A stretch of DNA of 64,000 nucleotides from Telmatactis stephensoni (lineage: Eukaryota; Cnidaria; Anthozoa; Actiniaria; Isophelliidae): the NCBI GenBank assembly GCA_029948255.1, contig JALIZF010001671.1, forward strand, positions 62,001 to 126,000, in the 5' to 3' direction. Made by a program: the position numbers and the translations under genes. Of the stretch, positions 56,956 to 64,000 are shown in pieces (the first letter of the stretch is position 1; the number at the start of each line of letters is the position of its first letter). Under the pieces are notes generated by a model. It saw only the letters and a list, made by a program, of their open reading frames with translations. It was not told the DNA's origin and searched no databases.

Positions 56956-57640
56956 TTAAGGCCTGGGTCAACTCAAGAAAATCATTAAAAATCGAAATAA
57001 AAATTACAATAAAATGTATAATTTTGTTAAATCGACTGGTTTCATTTCACATAGACACCTTAATTGCCATAGAATTATTTAAGACATCTTTTCTTACAAA
57101 AAGTGATCACGTGACCGATAAAGAGCATCAAATTACGCTTTTTCATATACGTGATATTTATACCCTGTGCATCAAATGAATTTTATTCTAAATACTGAAG
57201 TAAATGATTCAAATACTGCAGTGAACATGATTCTCTCTTGATCCAGTGAGGACAGGACCAAAGTTGCTTTCGTTAGAAGATTATTTCATGATTTTCGTAG
57301 AAAAATCGACATTCTCATAAAATTTGTCTCAATACAACTTAAATATGCCTTTATTCCATCTATCCTCACTGTAAAGTTAAAATACATTCATCGAGCTACA
57401 ATGGCTTTCATTTATTATGCTTTATATGAAGGTTTTAGTACAATGCAGTCTCGCTATAAACTGCCCCTATAATGATCTCATTTTTTCGATCTATATTAAG
57501 CACCAGCTATGTTTTTGTTCAGCGGCTATATCACTAAAAGAAACAAACAAAATGGCGGACAAGCTGCAGTTCTATTCTTGTAATACTTTTTCATTTATTT
57601 CTGATGTTAAAAGTGCTCGTAAGCGGCTAAAGGAATAGGG
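56956..57640. mobile_element. MITE related to the GGCCTGGGT family, one end only
   Basis: Left end TTAAGGCCTGGGTCAACTC matches the MITE at 1905, and GTGATCACGTGACC inside (57105) resembles that element's interior. The expected right end ACCCAGGCC was not found before the exon resumes, so the right boundary is a guess. Confidence 0.45.
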
Positions 57641-58276
57641 TGAGATTTATTTAGTTATTTCTTATACATTTCGTATGCTATAGTTGAATGTGCCTTATTT
57701 TTTTCGAAAATAAAGCCATTTAAAAGTGAGTGTTGTGTTGTTAATTTTTACAATGTTATCCTGAATCAACCCTAAAGTTACTGTATTATCGCTATCACTA
57801 ATCAGGAAATGTTTCGAAATTTAAGCTCATATTACTGATAAGATTAAAAGACTACATATTGGCGCTAATTCTGAAATTTGTCTAAAGAAAACCGCGCGAT
57901 CGTCGAGCTAACAGCCAACGTTCATACAAAGAGATTACACACAAATATATACTGATCGGGTAGTTCCTGAATACGATAAAAAACGAGCTAATGTGTGGAG
58001 GATTTTGCTCTCCCACTACGTGTGGTTTTGCCAAAGTGGCAGCCGTAATTTCGTCAAAGAAAGCGGATGAACTTGTGAGGAAATGTAATAATGGCGCCAA
58101 TGTGAATAAGGCACAAGAACGGTACACATTATTTTGCCAAGTATTTGAAGACAACTTGAGCTCTTTCAACATTGATTTCCAAAGCTTTAATAAGCGTTTC
58201 TTGGCCCTTGAATCTGTTGTAAGAAAATGGAACCCAAGAAAGAAGATTGAGAAGACAAAATTCTTCGAAGAATTCT

Positions 58277-59203
58277 TTTTTTTTTTTTTTACTTTGCCAA
58301 AGGCAGGAACGCCGCTACAGCTTGAACCAATTACAGCGGGCCCATTAAATTACAATAACAAAAATGATCAAAATGTACGTAAATTTAAAAACAACAGGTC
58401 ACTGGTCTTGTAAGGTTTCTGCTTGAGTTACATGTTGGGCAGATGGTTTTCCATGCTCTTGGATCTTCAGGATCGTACGTGTTGGTTAATACAAGTCTGT
58501 AGTACTTTTTTAGGGTGCCTTTGAAGCATTCCAAATTCATAGACAGTGACAGTTCTAGATCATTGGCCAGCGTGTTCCAGATTCTTGTGGTTCTGATGTA
58601 AAACGATCTTTGATACGACGTCGTCCTACAGGTTGTTGATGAAAATTGGGTGACATTGGACTTTGAGGTAGATCTAGTGGTCCTTCTTGCTTGACGGACT
58701 TCTGGAAGAACGTTGTGACTGACTTTGATGATGCCTTTGGCTGCTTTGAATAGAAATAACATGTCTAAGTATTCATGCCACAAGGTTAACGGTAGCAAGT
58801 TTAACTTAATTAATTTTTCTTTGTACGATTCCTGACATACAAATGGCAGGTTGAGTATGTATTTTGTTGCTCTTCGTTGAACTCTTTCAACCTTTCACAT
58901 TAGGTCTTTACTTTGAGGGGCCCAGACTTGGGTGGCATACCCAAAATGGCATCTTACAAGCGTTAGATATATGCACCGTCTAATCGAGTGGCTTTTGATA
59001 AACTTAGTATTGCGTCTGACAAAGCCAAGCATTCTGTTTGCTTTTGCACACTGTTCTGTTGTTTGCTTGGACCATGATAGGGTGTCAGAAATGTACACAC
59101 CAAGATCTCTTTCGTGTGACGTATACTCGATTGGTGTGTCATGCAAGAAGTAAGTGCTAATGATTGGCTTCGTTTTCCTTGTTATTCTTTGGGTTTTTGA
59201 TTT
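58277..59203 (-). mobile_element. Reversed 5'-truncated non-LTR element with poly(A)
   Basis: Minus strand: RT C-terminal part (PIEYTSHERDLGVYISDTLSW, NRMLGFVRRNTKFI, VRCHFGYATQVWAPQSK) and its end (RRTTRSTSKSNVTQF, YIRTTRIWNTLAND) with a frameshift near 58890. The 3' end is a poly(A) tail (T-run 58277-58291). It lies within a coding exon of the plus-strand gene. Confidence 0.8.
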
Positions 59204-60090
59204 GGATAAATTCGCCATTGATCGTTGGCTTGCTCTCTCAAATGCAAGAAAACAGCAGCACACATTTTCTAATTGTAAAGGATGCTACCAGAATTTTGCT
59301 GATATCCAAGCTCTATTTCCAGTAAAGAATCCGCGCCTAAAAGTCAAAGGAAAAGAAAATCCATTCAGAGTAATTTCAGAGTTGAGTTCCACCACAGGAA
59401 AACATGAAAAGAATCCCAAACAGAAAATTGTTACAAAAGCTGCTAGGAGAGTCTTTCAAGAGCTCAACCCAATTTTCACTAAGTAGGCTGGCGTTTCTCT
59501 TGGAAAAGCCCTGTCAAAAGTCCCAGAAGCCAAAATTGAGGTAACAAAATCAAGGAATGAGAGGAAAAGGATCCACAGAGACTTAATGAGGACAGCAAGA
59601 AACACAGTGGAAAGTCATTGGAAAGATACATCAATGCAGAGGTATATTGCAAACAAAATATCTAAATTATTTTTCAAATATGAGTTGTATAACTTAAAAC
59701 AACTAAAAGCATTTAATATTGTGTTATACACTATGTAAGTTCATGTATGATGATGATGGATCGACCTCTCAATGGGAATAATAAACTCAGGGTTAAGGGT
59801 CAAGGGTTAATTAGTCAAGCATTTTCCCCTTGTTATATATTTTTTTGTTTCACTCTCCTCAGAATAATGCATTATTAATACAAAATTAGCCAAAATGGAA
59901 ATATTAGTTTACCTTAAGTACTGTACTTCAACAATGATATCCCCATGTGAGGTCTTTGCAGTCATTCTAATTGAAAAAAAGTCATAAATAGTCAGAAATT
60001 GTAAAAGGAAAACAATATGTGAGATGTAAAACTTTTAAGCTGACTCAAATCAAATAATAATTAACACTTGAAAATAAAAATTATTTCTAG

Positions 60091-63000
60091 ATGTGTTGGT
60101 AATCGTCAGTCATATGCAGCTCGTCAAAGGGAGAGACTTGCTTCCTGCTACGAATCAAAGAAAGCAGCAAGGGAGAGATCCATACAGCAAATTAGGAACA
60201 AAAGAAAAAACAAATCTCACACAGGCTTGGCAAACACAGAAAATGTGGATGTCAATGCACTGAAAGCAGATGTAAAAAACCATGGGGAAGCTGGTACAAG
60301 GATTAATTGGAGTGAATTGGCAAGAAAACACAATGTCATGAACACAAGTGGTACACCAGCAAAGAATGGTGGCCAAGTGATCCAGGAAATCCTTGTTAGA
60401 CAAGAGGTGGATGTAAATCAATTTAAAGACCCAACACAAGGTAAACGAATTAGAAGAAAGAAACTGAAGGGCAGTGGTGGTGAGATTTCTGTGCCAACTC
60501 CAGAGTCCAACAGTTCTTTGAAAAAGTCACTGAAGGCAAAAATTGAAAATGGAGAAATAAAAATTGGTGAACTGGTTGTACCAAAGAAATTTCAAAAGCT
60601 GCTTCTAAACAATAAAAAAGAAATAGAGGTTACTGAATTCATTGTAGAGGGGAGAAAAATTCCATTAGAGGACATCAGGAAAGACACCCTGGAAAAACAT
60701 AAGTGCTTCACACGGCAAAATTCAGATGAGTTCTACAATGAAATGAAAAGGGAAGAAATTGTTAAGAGGCTATCAGACTTGAATGAGTTCAATCCACTTG
60801 ATGAACTTTCAGTTTCTGAGCTAAGAGATATGCTGAAATTAATAGAAAGAACTAGACACTTAATTGTATGGCATGACCACTCCACAATAGCCAACCATGG
60901 GCATCTACTTTTCCTAGTGTCAGTTTTGTATGACCCAGCCATACACCTAACATCTTTGGAGTACAAAGAAAAAACTGGACAAGAGCTAAATATTCAAGAA
61001 GAAATAGAACGCCCTCAGCTTTACATAATTGCAAGGTATGTTCACAAATGCACTGCACTTAGTAAAAATTTAGTTAGAATCAGATTGAGTCCATCAACAT
61101 TGGAAAACTCATGTTATAATGGAAAATGATCCTTAAGAAAAGCAATTATATGTAGTCACGTTTACATTATCTTCCCTTTTCACATATCCATACTTCTTTT
61201 AACATGCTAAGCATGCTTATCAAAACCCAAGTTGAAAGAGTTTTCACACATATATTGATCTCAGATTGATCCTTTTCCATTATTAATTAACATAACTGAC
61301 ATTTTAGCTTATGATTTAAAAACAGATCACAGATAAAAAATTTGGTAAGCACACTGAATGTTTAGCTATTAAATGACCAATTGATAATTCATTATAATCA
61401 TAGGTGTGCAGATACTGATGCTGAACAGTTAGCATATATTGAGACAAGATGTGAGTGCTTAAAGAGGATGACAACGCAAATTGAAATCAGCCCTGGTGTC
61501 TACATTGAGGACATAATGAGATTCTGCAAAGGTGATGGCCCAGCAGTACAGCTTGAATCTGGTCAACAAAGGGGAGGCCACTATTTTTGTTCTGGCTGTG
61601 TAATTCATTCCTGCATGACTTATGTGCTTGATCATGCTTTTAGATGCCGAGCCCTTTCACTTCAGCAACGGCAAGAGATCATAATAGAAGGCCCTGTTAC
61701 CCTGAAAAATTCTCTAGCCATGAAAACAGATCCATGCAATGCTTTGTCCAAAATCGAGCTACAGAAAGAACTAAGATCAAGGGCCATAGAATGTACAAAA
61801 GAGGACAAAGCCAGTCTTCAAAGAGCCATTGACCATCATCTACATGGGCAAAAGAGAGTACCTGCTCTTTTATATCTATCTCCCCAGGCATCATTAGAAA
61901 GTCTGAATATTTCAAGTTATGAGGTGCTACCATGTGAGCCAATGCACGATCTGGCTGGCCATATAGGCAATATTTTGCAAGAGCTGCCTCGACACCTACC
62001 TGAAATAGAATCAAAACTGTTGAAAGAAACAATCCAGTTGGCAACTGAGGGAAAAGACAAAAAAAGAGCATGTGACCAGCGCTACTCAATAATTGCAATA
62101 TCATCTCGAATGAGAGGGCATGTACCCCGTAAAGTTCAGCAATTAATTGACACCCTTGTTGAGATGCAGGAAATTCTCTACCAAGGTGAGGAGGAACGTT
62201 GCCCCAGAACTGTGCTAAGATACTACAACCAAAGTTTCCTTCATGCAATTCTATGTTTTGAGGTTTTAGGCTTTAACCCAAAGACAATTACACGCCGAAA
62301 ACTTTATGGAAAGTACTTCCACAACCTAATTAATCATGCACCTTTACAGCTAAGGCTTATTTCTGGGCAAGCAGTCAATGCTGAAGATGAGGAGAGACTT
62401 TTCGGTTCAATCAACAGCATTACGAAGTCCACTTCATCCAAACGCCCTTCTCATGTCATCGGAAATGCCCTGGTAAGATTACAAGCTGAAGAACAGCTCA
62501 AAGAATTAAATGAAGGGAAAAGAAGCCAAGAAATGCCTAATAAAATCAAGCGCCTTGCCCTTAGTCTACCCACCTTCCTGGACACCCTCTTCCCATCAAA
62601 TATACTAGAAGACTACCCCAAAGAGTGGCAAGCACATCTGGAGCGCATAAGTGATTTTCTTCTTGCTGGTGCTAACGAGAATGGGGGCTGGTGGGATTTT
62701 GATGGTTCGAATGTGACTTTCCTAGATTCTTCAAACCACCCAAAGACAAGAGAAGATGGGCCAGATCTTCACCACTTCAGATCGTCTAATATGCAATGTG
62801 AGGAAGGCATATTGGAGGGGTATTGGGACTATATAATCAAAGAATCCATCTGTCTTCCAGCCCACTATCTTTATCTGCCTTATGATGACAATCCAGATGC
62901 TACAAAAATGATAAAAACAGGTTTCCTGCGCAAAGAAGATCTAGATGACATCAATGGCAATGAAGAGCCACCAGTTTGTCCTATGCAAACTCAAGATCTA

Positions 63001-63684
63001 GAAATATCTGAAGTAGACAATGATCAACCTTGCCACTCAAATGTAGATCCAACTGTTGTACAGTTATTGGAAATTGATGCAGTGAATCTAGATGACAATG
63101 ATGATGTGAACAATAATATAAATAATAATGAAGATTCAACAGATTGTATAAATGACAATGTGACTTATAATTATCACAACAGCAGTGATCCTACTGACCA
63201 TGACCAAACACTAAAACAGATCCATACACTGTCTAGATCTGCTACTGAAACCTCTACAATTGATTCATCTACGTGTAAAGACTGCATACATATCCAAGCT
63301 CAAAAGAACAAAGAAACAGACACTACAAGGGTACAAGAACACAATTCAAATGACTTCCAAACACGTCTGGGAACAGCTGTATCTAATGTACTTGGTAATA
63401 CAGCTGAAGTGATCAGACTTGACCAACTTAAAAAGAAGTTTAGCAATAGCTCCTATGACAAAGAACAATTCATTATGTGTTTGGCAGCCATACAAACTAA
63501 GGTACTAGCAGAAGAATCAAAATTGGAAAGTGAATTCAAGAAATGGGAGCAAGAGTACTTTATAAGCCATAACCTCACTTCCCCAAGTTTACATGATATA
63601 AATAGAGACACTTACTCATCATCCTTACATAAAAGATTAAAATATAGCAAAGCTTTGCTAAAACACTGGAAAATAGATTTTTAA
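60091..63684 (+). CDS. Transposase-like protein, unassigned superfamily (two intact exons)
   Basis: Exons 60091-61035 and 61404-63684 join in phase (IIAR|CADTDAEQ) and are open throughout, about 1,074 residues. Part 1 is basic with RQSYAARQRERLASC and INWSELARKHNVM (helix-turn-helix-like), later IERTRHLIVWHDHSTIANHG. Part 2 has YIETRCECLKRM, DIMRFCKGDGPAVQLESGQQ, YFCSGCVIHSC (Cys pair), LPCEPMHDLAGHIGNIL (like the D-x-MH segment of CACTA and KDZ-type transposases), GKYFHNLINHAP and NAEDEERLFGSINSIT (a possible catalytic Glu). The C-terminus is Asn/Asp-rich. I infer a DDE-type transposase or derivative; this rests on motif resemblance only. Its 5' exons (56.2-59.6 kb) are broken, so an internal start would be needed. 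Confidence 0.6.
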
Positions 63685-64000
63685 ATCTCAAAATGACTCA
63701 TTAACTTAAATAAGTTCTGGACTGAATAACTCATTAGGCAATGATCTTAAATTTAAATCTGATAGGTTTACGACGAATTTTGCATTGACATTCAAACTTA
63801 ATTTATTTTACAAATGCACGTTTTTGTACTCTACAGTAATCTTAAGTTACGTCGATTGCAGAAAGGTAGTAGTCTACATTTAAGCTTATACAAATATAAA
63901 AATATCTAGTGATATGCAAAACCCCAAAAATAACTAGATTTCTTGTGTTGCAATCGTTTATGCATTCTGAATGAATTAGATCTTTGTATAAGAAATGTTT
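63685..64000. other. 3' flank, no gene seen
   Basis: AT-rich sequence after the stop at 63684. No terminal repeat or polyadenylation cluster beyond ordinary AT-rich words. Confidence 0.4.

Larger units (their letters stand above)
56210..59641 (+). pseudogene. Damaged 5' exons of the 60-63.7 kb transposase-like gene
   Basis: Pieces in order: 56210-56365 (MDGAGVKRPSVATGDTPNKP, basic, donor AAAAAG|GTATTT); 56762-56943 (SQVPQNKTDPSYEWPEKLNE, FKPGHKLWEDAAKHIREATS, then TAG); 57990-58276 (KKADELVRKCNNGANVNK, RYTLFCQVFEDNLSSFN, FLALESVVRKWNPRKKIEK); 59205-59641 (RWLALSNARKQQHTFSNCKGC, TAG at 59484, ESHWKDTSMQ then donor). The split FFEEF / AIDRWLAL is caused by a reversed non-LTR insertion. A MITE end sits at 56956. 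The phase between the first two pieces does not match, a further sign of decay or a missed exon. Confidence 0.55.

Noticed and set aside
57882..58172. 96-codon minus-strand ORF
   Set aside because: Antisense of the plus-strand exon with KKADELVRKCNN; no independent support.
61697..62248. 183-codon minus-strand ORF
   Set aside because: Lies opposite the clear plus-strand coding exon and has no domain.

Overview
This is eukaryotic nuclear DNA from an animal. It is AT-rich, has spliced genes with GT-AG introns, and is packed with transposable elements (TEs). The TE mix (a GIY-YIG Penelope-like element, a DIRS-type tyrosine-recombinase element, CR1/L2-like non-LTR elements, BEL/Pao, Helitron, Harbinger, hAT and a multi-exon CACTA-like gene) and the style of several uncharacterised genes suggest a marine invertebrate. 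I favour an anthozoan cnidarian (coral or sea anemone). That is inference from family recognition; no species marker gene is present. I saw no tRNA, rRNA or CRISPR array.

Layout. 0.7-4.65 kb: decayed Helitron Rep gene, broken by a foldback insertion, a 658-bp MITE and a minisatellite-bearing element (4.65-6.23 kb). 6.3-16.3 kb (minus): a nine-exon CACTA/Tnp2-like gene whose reading frame I can follow intact for 1,080 residues; its first intron holds a Penelope-like element arranged as a 3.7-kb inverted duplication (11.9-15.5 kb). 16.6-19.9 kb (plus): a seven-exon SAM-domain gene of 435 residues, divergent from the CACTA-like gene across a 314-bp interval with three CCAAT boxes. 20.3-21.35 kb: second minisatellite-bearing element. 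21.4-21.9 kb: hAT-type MITE and a (TTGTA)n array. 22.1-23.6 kb (minus): three-exon gene with a cysteine-rich N-terminus. 24.2-28.8 kb: a 4.56-kb element with perfect 16-bp TIRs and TTAA target duplication. 29.6-30.36 kb: third minisatellite element, joined to a BEL/Pao fragment. 30.8-39.2 kb: nested stack of retroelements (endonuclease fragment split by a reversed non-LTR end and a MITE; a DIRS element split by a 2A-bearing non-LTR element). 39.8-40.5 kb: alpha-kinase gene. 41.45-44.57 kb: hAT element. 45.2-47.7 kb: possible Ig-domain host gene with nested MITEs. 47.83-52.51 kb: Harbinger element with perfect 32-bp TIRs, Myb-like gene and transposase. 53.3-55.4 kb (minus): four-exon integrase-core pseudogene. 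56.2-63.7 kb (plus): multi-exon transposase-like gene of unassigned superfamily, with 5' exons damaged by a stop, a MITE and a reversed non-LTR insertion.

Most coding capacity is transposon-derived. The reading frames that survive splicing in silico are the CACTA-like gene, the SAM gene, the three-exon cysteine-rich gene, the alpha-kinase domain and the last two exons of the 60-63.7 kb gene. The most unusual signals are: (1) three different minisatellite arrays carried by elements sharing one terminal sequence, two of them ending inside other transposons; (2) the inverted Penelope structure with hammerhead-like motifs; (3) an in-frame DIRS-2A-endonuclease fusion; (4) the TTAA element whose flank is partly duplicated. 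All exon boundaries were worked out by hand and need transcript evidence.
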